DNA of 37,204 nucleotides. It comes from Leptotrichia sp. oral taxon 879 str. F0557. GTDB lineage: Bacteria; Fusobacteriota; Fusobacteriia; Fusobacteriales; Leptotrichiaceae. The DNA lies in assembly GCF_000469385.1 (NCBI RefSeq), contig NZ_KI271282.1, positions 1 through 37,204 of the forward strand. The letters run 5' to 3'. The notes beneath the pieces were generated by a model. That model did not search any database. It saw only the letters and a list, made by a program, of their open reading frames with translations, and was not told the origin of the DNA. The translations under genes and the position numbers were made by a program. How positions within the stretch are numbered: the stretch's first letter is position 1; each line of letters begins with the position of its first letter. Of this stretch, positions 1-8,044 are shown in pieces.

Positions 1-145
1 ATAAAGTAGTATATAATTTTGTAATTATATAATATAAAGTGGTTTTTCAAAAATGGCTAAGTATGCACGATTTAAGGAGGGCACGATAAAAGTATTTAGC
101 TGTTTTTTTCCAAAAAATTTAAAATAAAAATTTGAGAAATAAAAA

Positions 146-187
146 AACCTATTTACTAAGTATTAAAATGGATTTTAGTAATAGGTT
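146..187 (-). terminator. Terminator after nadR
   Basis: A 13-14 bp inverted repeat (AACCTATTTACTAA at 146-159, TTAGTAATAGGTT at 175-187, one bulged base) lies just past the nadR stop codon. On the minus strand it is followed by a run of T, as in an intrinsic terminator. It also has T's on the plus side, so it could act in both directions. Positions 1-145 show no gene. Confidence 0.75.
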
Positions 188-193
188 ATTTTT

Positions 194-1306
194 TTATATA
201 AAAGAATCTGCTATTTCCTGAAGCTGTGAATTATCAGCACCATCTAAATATGCCTTTATAATATGTTTACAAGCCAAGTATCTTTTTTCGTAGCTATTTG
301 ATTTTACTGTAATATATTGAATATGATATTCTTTATATAATTTCTTTAATAAATTTTGGAATTTTTCACGTCTGTCATTGTCGCCAATTGAACGAAGGCC
401 ATCATTTACCCAAGTAACATTATTTTCAAGTAAAATCGTCAGGTCAAATCTGTAATTTTGTACAAATTCGCGAACTATTGGATTGTCCCGTTTTTCATAA
501 GTTAGGCAAAAAGCCAGGGTCGCGATATAATCTGTATCAATTAATGCAAATTTATTAGCATTTCTTGCAGCATATAAAACATTTGACTGATGTCCAAAAA
601 CGATTTTTTCGTAGTCAGAATACTGTAATGATTCTTCATCTCCACCCAATTTTTCAAAAACATATTCACGTCCATATTCCCAAGCAGAAGTTGTATTAAA
701 AACATTTGCAAGTTTGTCTATCATTACACTTTTTCCGCTGCTTTCTCCTCCACAGATTGTAATAATAGGTATTAGATGCTCTCTTACTTCACGTGGCAAG
801 TAGTTCCAATATTTACTAGGATTTTCACGTATTTGCTTGGAATTAACATTGTATTCTATATAATTTTTATCTATGGATCTAGTTTCTGAACCAAAATGCT
901 TTAAATTGTACTCTTTGTCTTCATCACGATTGCTAATGAATATCACATCATTTTTCCAGTCTATTTCGTTTTCATTTTCCATTTTTTCTCTTTTTTCAAT
1001 TTCATTTTTTAAGGTTATAGCCCATTCTTCCCAGTTATCACCTTGCTGAGAAAAGTTATTTTCATCCAATAAAAATGATGAAATATTTGACTGATTTTTA
1101 AATGTCTGTTTTACAAAACGTAATCTGTCCTTTGGTGTGATTTCCTTCACAAAACGGGAGTTAGAAGTAAGAAGATCATCTGCATCATCAGAATATGAGA
1201 TAATAACATATAATCTGTCTACAATTCCGCTGGCCCTTTGAATAAAGTTTACATGCCCAATGTGAAGTGGAAAAAACTTTCCAGTAATTATTCCTATTCT
1301 CTTCAT
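194..1306 (-). CDS. nadR: NadR-type NMN adenylyltransferase / ribosylnicotinamide kinase
   Basis: Bifunctional cytoplasmic NAD salvage enzyme: the kinase half makes NMN from nicotinamide riboside and the N-terminal half joins NMN to ATP to give NAD. In the 370-residue product the nucleotidyltransferase motif GKFFPLHIGH is at residues 9-18, and the second transferase motif (NSKQIRENP) at about 155-163. A P-loop GGESSGKS at 186-193 opens the kinase domain. It lacks the N-terminal DNA-binding HTH of enterobacterial NadR, so it is probably only an enzyme. The ATG at 1306 starts exactly at the transferase domain; its ribosome-binding site (AGGA) is weak. It is a single gene with its own terminator. 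The family call is secure. Confidence 0.93.
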   Translation of the reverse strand: MKRIGIITGKFFPLHIGHVNFIQRASGIVDRLYVIISYSDDADDLLTSNSRFVKEITPKDRLRFVKQTFKNQSNISSFLLDENNFSQQGDNWEEWAITLKNEIEKREKMENENEIDWKNDVIFISNRDEDKEYNLKHFGSETRSIDKNYIEYNVNSKQIRENPSKYWNYLPREVREHLIPIITICGGESSGKSVMIDKLANVFNTTSAWEYGREYVFEKLGGDEESLQYSDYEKIVFGHQSNVLYAARNANKFALIDTDYIATLAFCLTYEKRDNPIVREFVQNYRFDLTILLENNVTWVNDGLRSIGDNDRREKFQNLLKKLYKEYHIQYITVKSNSYEKRYLACKHIIKAYLDGADNSQLQEIADSFI

Positions 1307-1451
1307 TATCCTGTATTTCCTTTTCTAAATATTTTAAAATAAAAATCTATAATATAGTTTTGGTAAATTTTTATTGAGTTTAAAATTAAGAATATTTAAC
1401 TTTTAGATTTACACAATTTCATAAGTTTAATAAAGCAAATATATTTAAAAA

Positions 1452-1476
1452 ACTTCCATATTTTAAATACAGAAGT
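1452..1476 (-). terminator. Terminator of the accB-nusB operon
   Basis: Read on the minus strand, ACTTCTGTATTT pairs with AAATATGGAAGT (12 positions, two G-T wobbles) almost without a loop, followed by TTTTTT. It lies about 45 bp past the nusB stop and probably ends the operon that starts at accB. The rest of the 213-bp gap to nadR is plain AT-rich sequence. Confidence 0.75.
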
Positions 1477-1519
1477 CTTTCATAATTTAATATTTGTTTC
1501 TTTTAATTTATTCTTCCAT

Positions 1520-1936
1520 TTATTTATACTTTTCTTCTTTAATATTTTTTATTAATTTCGCAAGAATTCCGTTTAAGAAGTCTTTTGTGTCATTATATGA
1601 ATATTTTTTTGCGATTTCTAAAACTTCATTAATTGCGATTTCATATCCAATATTTTTTATCGTAATTTCATAAAAGGATACTTTTAATAAAACTTTTTCA
1701 ATTGTTCCTAAACGTTCATACGTCCAACCTTCTAATACATCCTTTATTCTTTCAATTAAAATATTCTCATTTGCAATTATTTCAGTAACATAACTTCGTA
1801 AAAAATTAACTTCCTCATCTTTTTTTAAGCTTTCTTCATTAATTACGTCATTTATTCTCTTTTCGATATTATTGTTAATTAGCTCATATTCAAAAAGGAG
1901 TTTAAAAATCTCTTCTCTAATTTCTCTTCGTGTCAT
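1520..1936 (-). CDS. nusB: Transcription antitermination factor NusB
   Basis: All-helical RNA-binding protein which, with NusE (S10), binds boxA RNA during rRNA transcription. The 138-residue length is typical. The N-terminus MTRREIREEIFKLLFEYE and the C-terminal segment from INEVLEIAKKYS to FLNGILAKL (about 101-130) are the usual conserved parts of the family. Its ATG overlaps the amaP stop as TAATG, so the two are probably translationally coupled. Placing nusB after accB-accC-Asp23 matches the arrangement in many Firmicutes. Confidence 0.93.
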   Translation of the reverse strand: MTRREIREEIFKLLFEYELINNNIEKRINDVINEESLKKDEEVNFLRSYVTEIIANENILIERIKDVLEGWTYERLGTIEKVLLKVSFYEITIKNIGYEIAINEVLEIAKKYSYNDTKDFLNGILAKLIKNIKEEKYK

Positions 1937-2595
1937 TAATTTTCCTTTCCAGATGGAGAAGTTTTAATTTCTGTATTAGTTTGATTTTCCAAATTTGAGA
2001 TTATGTTATTGTTATTTTTTTGTATATTTTCTTTTTGATTAGTTGGAGAGTCAATAATTTTTTTTTCAACAATTGTTTCTCCTAAAACTTTTTTCAATTT
2101 TACTTTACTTTTTTTCACAGTAATTCCAGTTGAATGAAAAACATATTCAGATAATTTATTTTGAATTTCTGCAAGTTTTTCGTTTAAGTTATCGACATTA
2201 TAAGTATCTACAGTAGCTTCAATAACAACAGATTTTCCTTTTGGATATGATTTTACTTTTGAATTTTTAATGATTTCCTGTCCATTTAAGAAGTCTTTTG
2301 ATGTTTCATTTATTGTTTTTATGGAAACTTCTATTTCTCCATTTTTATTTTTTACTTTTCTATTTTGAGAATATTTTGTAAGTTTATTAATATAAGAAAG
2401 TAAAAATACTACTAAATAAATTATTGACAATAGTCCAACTAAAATTTTAAAATTTAAACTACTTAAATCTATAAAACTATCTAATTGTCCTAAATAATCA
2501 GTCCTAAACAGAATATCTGATATACTTGAAAATACAATACCAATAAATCCAAGTATTACAGATAATCTTGCTAAAAATCCTAATATTGCAATCAT
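1936..2595 (-). CDS. amaP: Alkaline shock response membrane anchor protein AmaP
   Basis: Membrane protein of the type that tethers Asp23 to the cytoplasmic membrane. The 219-residue product has two hydrophobic segments (about 3-25 and 50-70) and then a soluble domain with beta-rich stretches such as KGKSVVIEATVDTYNV, typical of AmaP. A polar Asn-rich tail follows. The partner Asp23 is encoded immediately upstream. The ATG at 2595 is the first start codon after an in-frame stop, but it has no nearby Shine-Dalgarno. The only good one (GAAAGGAG) lies 67 nt upstream, beyond a hairpin (separate entry). The stop overlaps the nusB start. Confidence 0.85.
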   Translation of the reverse strand: MIAILGFLARLSVILGFIGIVFSSISDILFRTDYLGQLDSFIDLSSLNFKILVGLLSIIYLVVFLLSYINKLTKYSQNRKVKNKNGEIEVSIKTINETSKDFLNGQEIIKNSKVKSYPKGKSVVIEATVDTYNVDNLNEKLAEIQNKLSEYVFHSTGITVKKSKVKLKKVLGETIVEKKIIDSPTNQKENIQKNNNNIISNLENQTNTEIKTSPSGKEN

Positions 2596-2606
2596 TAATA
2601 TATACC

Positions 2607-2657
2607 GACAAAATACACTGCATTTTAACTTTGTGAGTTAGATGAAGTGTATCTGTC
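2607..2657 (-). promoter_or_regulatory. Hairpin between an SD sequence and the amaP start
   Basis: On the minus strand, GACAGATACACT (2657-2646) pairs with AGTGTATTTTGTC (2619-2607) around a 26-nt loop, with one small bulge. The stem separates the only strong Shine-Dalgarno, GAAAGGAG at 2670-2663, from the amaP ATG at 2595. If folded, the two would be about 16 nt apart instead of 67. The structure is visible; a role in translation is inference. Confidence 0.5.
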
Positions 2658-2749
2658 AGTTTCTCCTTTCCTAATTGAGTGAGTATGCTCAAATATTATT
2701 AATAAAAATTTATATTTAAATTTAATAATACTTGAGTCTATTATGATTT

Positions 2750-3145
2750 TTATTCTTCAATTTCTGCAGTTTCTGTTACAGGAGCTTGAACAGTCTCTTT
2801 TTTGTCTTCTTTTATAATTTTTTGAATATATACGTTTACTTCCTGAACTTTTAATCCTGTCATTTCAGTAATTGCTTTCACTACTTTTGTTTGGATTTCT
2901 CCGGCTAATGCAGGTAACTTGAATCCCATTTTTGCAACGATGTATAAATCTAATGTACATTCAGTTTCTCCAACTTCTACTTCAATTCCTTTTCCACCTG
3001 AAGATACATTTTGGAAAAATTTAACAATTTCATTTTTAGAAGTTCCACCAACAAGGCTGTGTACTCCTTCAATTTCTGCTACTACTGATTCTGCAATAGT
3101 CGCTACTACTTCCTGAGATATATTTACATTTCCTAATTCGTTCAT
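2750..3145 (-). CDS. Asp23/Gls24 family (YqhY-like) envelope stress protein
   Basis: The 131-residue product is a clear member of the Asp23 family: NVNISQEVVATIAESVVAEI near the N-terminus, then EVEVGETECTLDLYIVAKMG and IQTKVVKAITEMTGLKV. The tail is acidic. It lies directly after accC, the position of yqhY in Bacillus, where genetic work links YqhY to acetyl-CoA carboxylase homeostasis. The adjacent amaP also suggests a membrane-anchored Asp23. It has a strong ribosome-binding site, AGGAGG, 10 nt before the ATG. The exact biochemical role of the family is unknown. Confidence 0.9.
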   Translation of the reverse strand: MNELGNVNISQEVVATIAESVVAEIEGVHSLVGGTSKNEIVKFFQNVSSGGKGIEVEVGETECTLDLYIVAKMGFKLPALAGEIQTKVVKAITEMTGLKVQEVNVYIQKIIKEDKKETVQAPVTETAEIEE

Positions 3146-3251
3146 TTCTAATTCCTCCTATTTTTTATTTTTTATCAAATAGTAATCAGATTATTTAATT
3201 AATAATATGATTTTTATTGATTTCAAAAATTATTATCTAGTTTTTTATTAA

Positions 3252-4607
3252 TTATTTACCAAGTGCATCCTTAAAATGTGTTTCAATAAAGTTTGTATAG
3301 ATTGTTCCTTTTTTAAAGTCTTCGTTATCAAGCACTTTTAAGTGAAATGGTATAGTTGTATCAATACCTTCTATAATAAATTCATTTAAGGCACGTTTCA
3401 TTCTTGCGATAGCTTCTTCCCTATTTTTTCCTTTTACGATAAGTTTTGCTATCATTGAATCGTAGTAAGGCGGGATTTCATAATTCTGATAAGAATGAGA
3501 ATCGATTCTTACTCCAATTCCACCTGATGGAATATATGTTTCTAGAACTCCTGAAGATGGAAGGAAACCATTTTCAGAGTCCTCTGCATTAATTCTACAT
3601 TCTATTACATGTCCGTTAATGTTTATATCTTTTTGAGAAAAACTTAATTTTTCTCCTGCGGCTACTCTTATTTGTTCTTTTATCAAATCTACACCAGTGA
3701 TTTCTTCACTTACTGTATGTTCTACCTGAATTCTTGTGTTCATTTCCATAAAATAGAAATTCATGTTTTTGTCAACAAGAAATTCCAATGTTCCAACACT
3801 GTCGTAACCAATTCCTTTTGTTAATTTTGCAGCGAATTTCCCCATTTTTTCACGTGTTTTTGCATCAATTCCTGCTGATGGAGATTCTTCTATTAATTTT
3901 TGGTGTCTTCTTTGGATAGAGCAGTCTCTTTCTCCAAGATGGACAACGTTTCCAAATTTATCTCCAATAACTTGTATTTCAACGTGTCTTGGTTCTTCAA
4001 CATATTTTTCAATATAGACATCTGGATTTCCAAAAGCCGCTTTTGCCTCATTTTGTGCAGCGATAAAATTTTCTACAAGTTCTTTTTCATCATGGGCGAT
4101 TCTCATTCCTTTTCCGCCGCCTCCTGCAGTTGCTTTTATCATAACAGGATAAGTTATCCATTGTGCAACTTTTTTGGCTTCTTCAACATTTGGAACAATT
4201 CCATCTGACCCTTTTGTTATTGGGACTTTGTGCTTGATAGCAGTTTCCCTTGCTGTTGCCTTGTCTCCCATCATACTGATTAGTTCAGGTTTTGGACCAA
4301 TGAATACGATGTTGTTTTTATCACATATTTCAGCAAATCTTTGATTTTCTGCTAAAAATCCATATCCTGGGTGAATAGCTTCACTTCCTGTAATTTGTGC
4401 TGCTGAAATAATATTTGGTATTTTTAAATATGAGTCTGCACTACTGGCAGTTCCGATACAGACAGCTTCGTCAGCAAGTTTTACGTGAAGTGAATCTTTA
4501 TCGGCTTCTGAATAAACTGCAACTGTGGCAATTCCTAACTCTCTTGCTGCTCTAATTATCCTAACAGCAATTTCTCCTCTATTTGCTATTAATATTTTTT
4601 TAAACAT
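3252..4607 (-). CDS. accC: Acetyl-CoA carboxylase, biotin carboxylase subunit
   Basis: ATP-grasp enzyme that carboxylates biotin on its carrier protein, the first half-reaction of malonyl-CoA synthesis. The 451-residue length is normal for a stand-alone AccC. The N-terminal biotin carboxylase domain begins MFKKILIANRGEIAVRI. The glycine-rich ATP loop is at about 162-168 (GGGGKGM), the signature RDCSIQRRHQK at 227-237, and the catalytic block EMNTRIQVEH at 288-297. All expected residues are intact. It has a good AGGAGG ribosome-binding site and sits 45 bp after accB in one operon. The neighbouring carrier protein appears unable to be biotinylated, which leaves the partner of this enzyme uncertain. 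Confidence 0.95.
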   Translation of the reverse strand: MFKKILIANRGEIAVRIIRAARELGIATVAVYSEADKDSLHVKLADEAVCIGTASSADSYLKIPNIISAAQITGSEAIHPGYGFLAENQRFAEICDKNNIVFIGPKPELISMMGDKATARETAIKHKVPITKGSDGIVPNVEEAKKVAQWITYPVMIKATAGGGGKGMRIAHDEKELVENFIAAQNEAKAAFGNPDVYIEKYVEEPRHVEIQVIGDKFGNVVHLGERDCSIQRRHQKLIEESPSAGIDAKTREKMGKFAAKLTKGIGYDSVGTLEFLVDKNMNFYFMEMNTRIQVEHTVSEEITGVDLIKEQIRVAAGEKLSFSQKDININGHVIECRINAEDSENGFLPSSGVLETYIPSGGIGVRIDSHSYQNYEIPPYYDSMIAKLIVKGKNREEAIARMKRALNEFIIEGIDTTIPFHLKVLDNEDFKKGTIYTNFIETHFKDALGK

Positions 4608-4652
4608 TAATATTCCATCCTCCTAAAAGATTTCTGTTTCATAAAAATAATT

Positions 4653-5057
4653 TTAATTAATTTCAATTTTAAATAGTTCTTTTGCAAAGTCAACTGGTGA
4701 GCCGTCTGCCACTAGCACTTCCTTTAGAATACCATTTACATTAGATTTTACATCATTATCAATTCCTATTGTATTTATTTTTGCAAGGACTTGTCCTTTT
4801 TTTACTAAAGTTCCAGGTTTTGAACTTATTAACTTTATTTTTCCTACATTACTTGATTTAACAATTTCTTCTACTGGTAATGTAGCTACAAGAGTTTCTT
4901 TTTCAACCTTTTCTGTTACAGGTGCTACATTATTTGCGATATTTTTAGTTTCAGAATTTGTTAATGTAAGTTTTACTTTTCCATATCTTACTTTTAGTTC
5001 TGCTATATCTTCTTTCTTTAGAACTTTCATCAATTCCTGAATATCTTTAAGTTCCAT
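4653..5057 (-). CDS. AccB-like protein lacking the biotinyl lysine
   Basis: By position and shape this is the biotin carboxyl carrier of acetyl-CoA carboxylase. Residues 1-32 look like the AccB N-terminal helix-strand (MELKDIQELMKVLKKEDIAE). A polar linker follows, then a biotinyl/lipoyl-like domain at about 68-133 ending ILKEVLVADGSPVDFAKELF. The usual EAMKMMN motif aligns with NTIGIDN at 95-101, which puts Gly98 where the biotinylated lysine belongs. There is also no Ala-Met or Met-Lys around it. The reading frame is intact and the flanking fold is conserved, so this is not simple decay. It could be a structural or regulatory paralogue, with the working carrier encoded elsewhere. Confidence 0.8.
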   Translation of the reverse strand: MELKDIQELMKVLKKEDIAELKVRYGKVKLTLTNSETKNIANNVAPVTEKVEKETLVATLPVEEIVKSSNVGKIKLISSKPGTLVKKGQVLAKINTIGIDNDVKSNVNGILKEVLVADGSPVDFAKELFKIEIN

Positions 5058-5128
5058 ATTCCCTCCTTGTATCTTATTTTATAAATCAAACTTTTAATCG
5101 CCAAATTTATCACAAAATTATACATATA

Positions 5129-5157
5129 ATTTTATCATATTATAAGTATTTTTTCAA
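5129..5157 (-). promoter_or_regulatory. Promoter of the accB operon
   Basis: On the minus strand, TTGAAA (5157-5152), a 17-nt spacer and TAAAAT (5134-5129) with an extended TG just before the -10 form a good sigma-70 promoter 72 bp before accB. A second candidate, TGGTATAAT (extended -10, plus coordinates 5184-5192), lies upstream. The divergent 347-bp gap to coaE holds only promoters. Confidence 0.6.
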
Positions 5158-5309
5158 TTTTTTCTTTTCTTAGTTCTGTTTTTATTATACCATATTTTTT
5201 TTGAAATTTTATTATATAAAAAAATTATTTTCTGTATTGATGAATTAATATAATCTTGACTTGTATCGTTTTATTTAGGGATTATATTGAATTTGAAAAA
5301 TAAAAATTG

Positions 5310-5338
5310 TTGCAAATAAATGAAAAAAGGTATAAAAT
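5310..5338 (+). promoter_or_regulatory. Promoter of coaE
   Basis: TTGCAA (5310-5315), a 17-nt spacer and TAAAAT (5333-5338) lie 67 bp before the coaE ATG. The same TTGCA-17-TAAAAT form precedes feoA. Confidence 0.55.
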
Positions 5339-5404
5339 ATATCCACACTTTTGTAAAATTGAATAAATTTTGAATTTAAACTGGATTTTTGTGGGAAGGA
5401 AAAA

Positions 5405-6037
5405 ATGAAAAAAGTAGTTATTGGGCTTACAGGTGGAATTGGAACAGGAAAAAGTACAGTTAGTCAAATTTTAAAAGGAAAAAATTTTCCAGTTATTGAT
5501 TTAGACATAATTTCTCATGAAGTTATTAAATTTCCTAAGGTTGTGGAAAAAATTGTAGAAAATTTTGGTAAAGAAGTTTTAGAATATAATAATACTGGAA
5601 ATTGGATTGTTTCACGTGAAAAATTAGGAAGAGTTATTTTTGGAAATAGAGAAAAAAGACTTATTTTAAATTCTGTTATGCATCCAGAGATTTTACGTAT
5701 TATGCGAGAAAAGATTCTGGAGTGTAAAAAAGAAAATAAAATTATTTTTGTGGAAATTCAGCTTCTTTTTGAAGTTCAATGGGAAAAGGAATTTGATTAC
5801 ATTTTGCTAGTAAGTGCAGAAAAAGAAACGCAGATTAAACGTATTTTAGCTAGGGATAACCGTAGTAAAGAAGAGGCTTTGAGTATTATAAATTCACAAA
5901 TGTCTTTGGATGAAAAAAAGAAAAGAAGTGACTATGTTATTGAAAATGACGGAAATATTCAGGATTTGGAAAAAAAAGTTGATGAGTTTTTGAAAAAAAT
6001 AGAATTTGAAAATATACTCAAACCTATTTTAAATTAA
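5405..6037 (+). CDS. coaE: Dephospho-CoA kinase
   Basis: Catalyses the last step of coenzyme A synthesis, phosphorylating the 3' hydroxyl of dephospho-CoA. The 210-residue product carries the P-loop GGIGTGKST at 10-18, the nucleotide-binding segment VIDLDIISHEV, and the motif FVEIQLLFE, where most homologues have VPLLFE. The conserved RxxxRD-like region is ILARDNRS. The ribosome-binding site is GGAAGG. The last seven codons and the stop lie inside repeat copy 1 (6016-6116), so the extreme C-terminus (ILKPILN) is encoded by the repeat. The enzyme core is complete and is expected to work. Confidence 0.94.
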   Translation: MKKVVIGLTGGIGTGKSTVSQILKGKNFPVIDLDIISHEVIKFPKVVEKIVENFGKEVLEYNNTGNWIVSREKLGRVIFGNREKRLILNSVMHPEILRIMREKILECKKENKIIFVEIQLLFEVQWEKEFDYILLVSAEKETQIKRILARDNRSKEEALSIINSQMSLDEKKKRSDYVIENDGNIQDLEKKVDEFLKKIEFENILKPILN

Positions 6038-6116
6038 ACTGCTAAATTATATAAATTTAAGGTTTGAGTAAAATAGTCATAGCTTTTCAGTTTGGTTTTA
6101 AATAAGTTTTACTATA
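6016..6116 (+). repeat. Dispersed pseudoknot-like repeat, copy 1
   Basis: Arms: A ACTCAAACCT 6016-6025, B ATTTTAAATTAAACTG 6026-6041, A' AGGTTTGAGT 6060-6069, B' CAGTTTGGTTTTAAAT 6088-6103, and the end word TTTTACT 6107-6113. A pairs perfectly with A'. B pairs with B' at 15 of 16 positions (two wobbles). Because B lies inside the A-A' hairpin and B' outside it, the pairs interleave. This copy overlaps the end of coaE. The family has four good copies in the window. Confidence 0.85.
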
Positions 6117-6599
6117 AAATCTAACTTTGAAATAATTTGTAAGAGTAAGCTTTATTATAAAGTTCTCTAATAAAGGATGTAAACCCAATATTTTCAAATG
6201 ATTTAATATATAATTTTTATTTTTTAAATAGAATTTAGTATAAATTAATCCGTCGGAGCTTTTTTTTCTGTGCTGGTAAAACTGTTTGAGCATAGCGAGT
6301 TTTTTGTCAGTGCAGAAAAATGTCGTAGACTAGCCATAGGTTATTGCGAGCAATCTTGCCAAATATTTTTAATTATTAGGATGAATCTTTATTGCAAGGT
6401 AAGGATTTGCGGCAATGAGCAATCCTACGAAAATAAAATAGAAAAAAATTGAATGATTATGAATTAACTGTTGAAAAACCTTATTATAAAAATTTGTTCT
6501 AATTTTTAAACGAGGTTTAGTATTAAATAAATTTATTTTAAATATATTATTCAAAAATTTGTAAAAGTATAAATAATGTAAAAATTAAGAGGTGAAAAA
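6117..6599. other. Gene-free stretch with hairpin and repeat debris
   Basis: No credible gene. It contains an imperfect inverted repeat at 6268-6315: CTGTGCTGGTAAAACT pairs with AGTTTTTTGTCAGTGCAG, with wobbles, around a GTTTGAGCATAGCG loop. It also has a small GGATTTGC/GCAATCC hairpin near 6402-6424. A sequence at 6496-6527 (GTTCTAATTTTTAAAC, then GGTTTAGTATTA) resembles the 3' half of the dispersed repeat. GAGGTG before 6600 is the ribosome-binding site of the next gene. Confidence 0.5.
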
Positions 6600-7397
6600 A
6601 TGAAAAAAGTATTTATAATATTGGGGATATTTTTAGTAGTGCTTATAGGGTGGCTTTCTGTACCATTTAATATTCTTGTTATAGGAGTAGATGCGTATGC
6701 TAATCAGCCGACAGAAGGTTCTCGTAGCGATGGGCTAGTTGTTATAAGAGTTGTGCCTTATCTGGCACAGGTAAAAATGATTTCGATTCCACGTGATACG
6801 TATGCAGAGATTCCTTGTGAAAATTATAAGCAGGATAAAATTACACATTCACATCATTTTGGTGGCGTGCAATGTACAATTGACGCTGTGGAAAACTTTC
6901 TTGATACAAAAATTAATTATCATGTAAGATTTAGATTTGAAGATGTTATGAACTTAACTAATTTGATTGATGGAGTCGATGTTGTTTCAAATCACACTTT
7001 TAATCAGGACTATTTTGATCAGGAAGTATTTCATTTTAATCAAGGTCAAGTTTATAATTTAAGAGGGAGAATGGCACTTGCCTATACAAGACATAGAAAA
7101 AGTGATACAGCCTTTAAGCGTGATGAACGTCAAAGACAGGTTATTCAGGGAATTGTGAAAAAATTAGTCGCACCATCTGGATGGAAATATATTCCAGAAG
7201 TTTATGGATATGCAAAAGAAAAGATGGATGTTGCAGTAAATCCAATTAAAGGATTATCAGTATTACCAGCATTTTTACTAAACAAAAAAATTGAGCAGTA
7301 TGAGATTACTGGAGATGGAAGAATGATTAACGGAATCTGGTACTTTATTCCTGAAGAAACTTCAGTGGAAAATGCAAAAGATGAGTTTAAAAATTAG
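6600..7397 (+). CDS. LytR-CpsA-Psr (LCP) family protein
   Basis: LCP proteins transfer polyprenyl-linked glycopolymers to the cell envelope. The 265-residue product has one N-terminal membrane segment (about 3-23) and an extracytoplasmic LCP domain. Family marks are NILVIGVD (24-31), the acidic/arginine block RSDGLVVIRV (42-51), and ISIPRDT (61-67) with the conserved Arg-Asp. The C-terminal signature AYTRHRKSDTAFKRDERQRQ is also present. The ribosome-binding site is GAGGTG. It is followed after 35 bp by engB, probably in the same transcript. The natural acceptor and polymer cannot be told from sequence. Confidence 0.85.
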   Translation: MKKVFIILGIFLVVLIGWLSVPFNILVIGVDAYANQPTEGSRSDGLVVIRVVPYLAQVKMISIPRDTYAEIPCENYKQDKITHSHHFGGVQCTIDAVENFLDTKINYHVRFRFEDVMNLTNLIDGVDVVSNHTFNQDYFDQEVFHFNQGQVYNLRGRMALAYTRHRKSDTAFKRDERQRQVIQGIVKKLVAPSGWKYIPEVYGYAKEKMDVAVNPIKGLSVLPAFLLNKKIEQYEITGDGRMINGIWYFIPEETSVENAKDEFKN

Positions 7398-7432
7398 AGA
7401 AATAGAAAATTATAGAAAAAAAGAGGTGAAGC

Positions 7433-8023
7433 ATGGAAATAAGCAAGTCAGAATTTGTGAAATCAGCAGTTGTGGAAAAAGATTATCCAGAATTTAATAA
7501 CACTGTGGAATTTTCTTTTATCGGAAGATCAAATGTGGGAAAATCTTCACTGATAAATTCACTTACAAAAAGAAAAAATTTGGCAAGAACTAGTAAAACG
7601 CCAGGAAGAACACAATTAATCAATTATTTTTTGATAAATAATAAGATTCATTTTGTAGATTTGCCAGGATATGGGTTTGCTAAAGTGCCTGAGACTGTGA
7701 AAAGGAATTGGGGAAAAACAATAGAAAGCTATCTTGTGTCAAATCGTGAAAAAGTAGTTTTTTTATTGCTGGATTTGCGTAGAGTTCCGTCAAATGAGGA
7801 TATGGAAATGTTAAAATGGTTAGAACATTTTGAAATTGAATATTATATAATATTTACAAAAGCTGATAAATTGTCAAACAATGAAAAATTTAAACAGCTA
7901 AAGGAAATCAGGAAAAAACTTGTATTTAAAAATGAAGATGTATTTTTTTATTCTTCATTAAAAAATACTGGAAGAAAAGAATTGCTTGATTTCATAGAAG
8001 AACGGATTAATGAGGGAAAATAA
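7433..8023 (+). CDS. engB: Ribosome biogenesis GTP-binding protein EngB/YsxC
   Basis: Small GTPase needed for assembly of the large ribosomal subunit. All G motifs are visible in 196 residues: G1 GRSNVGKS 31-38, G2 TPGRT 56-60, G3 DLPGYG 76-81, G4 TKAD 142-145 and G5 SSLK 174-177. The length and the N-terminal SEFVKSA segment fit the family. The ribosome-binding site is GAGGTG. It is last in its transcript, ending at the terminator at 8045. Confidence 0.95.
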   Translation: MEISKSEFVKSAVVEKDYPEFNNTVEFSFIGRSNVGKSSLINSLTKRKNLARTSKTPGRTQLINYFLINNKIHFVDLPGYGFAKVPETVKRNWGKTIESYLVSNREKVVFLLLDLRRVPSNEDMEMLKWLEHFEIEYYIIFTKADKLSNNEKFKQLKEIRKKLVFKNEDVFFYSSLKNTGRKELLDFIEERINEGK

Positions 8024-8044
8024 GAAATTAAAGAGATATAAAAA

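Noticed and set aside
2504-2692. Minus-strand frame overlapping amaP, starting at TTG.
   Set aside because: It overlaps a well-supported gene in another frame and has no start codon at a proper distance from the Shine-Dalgarno.
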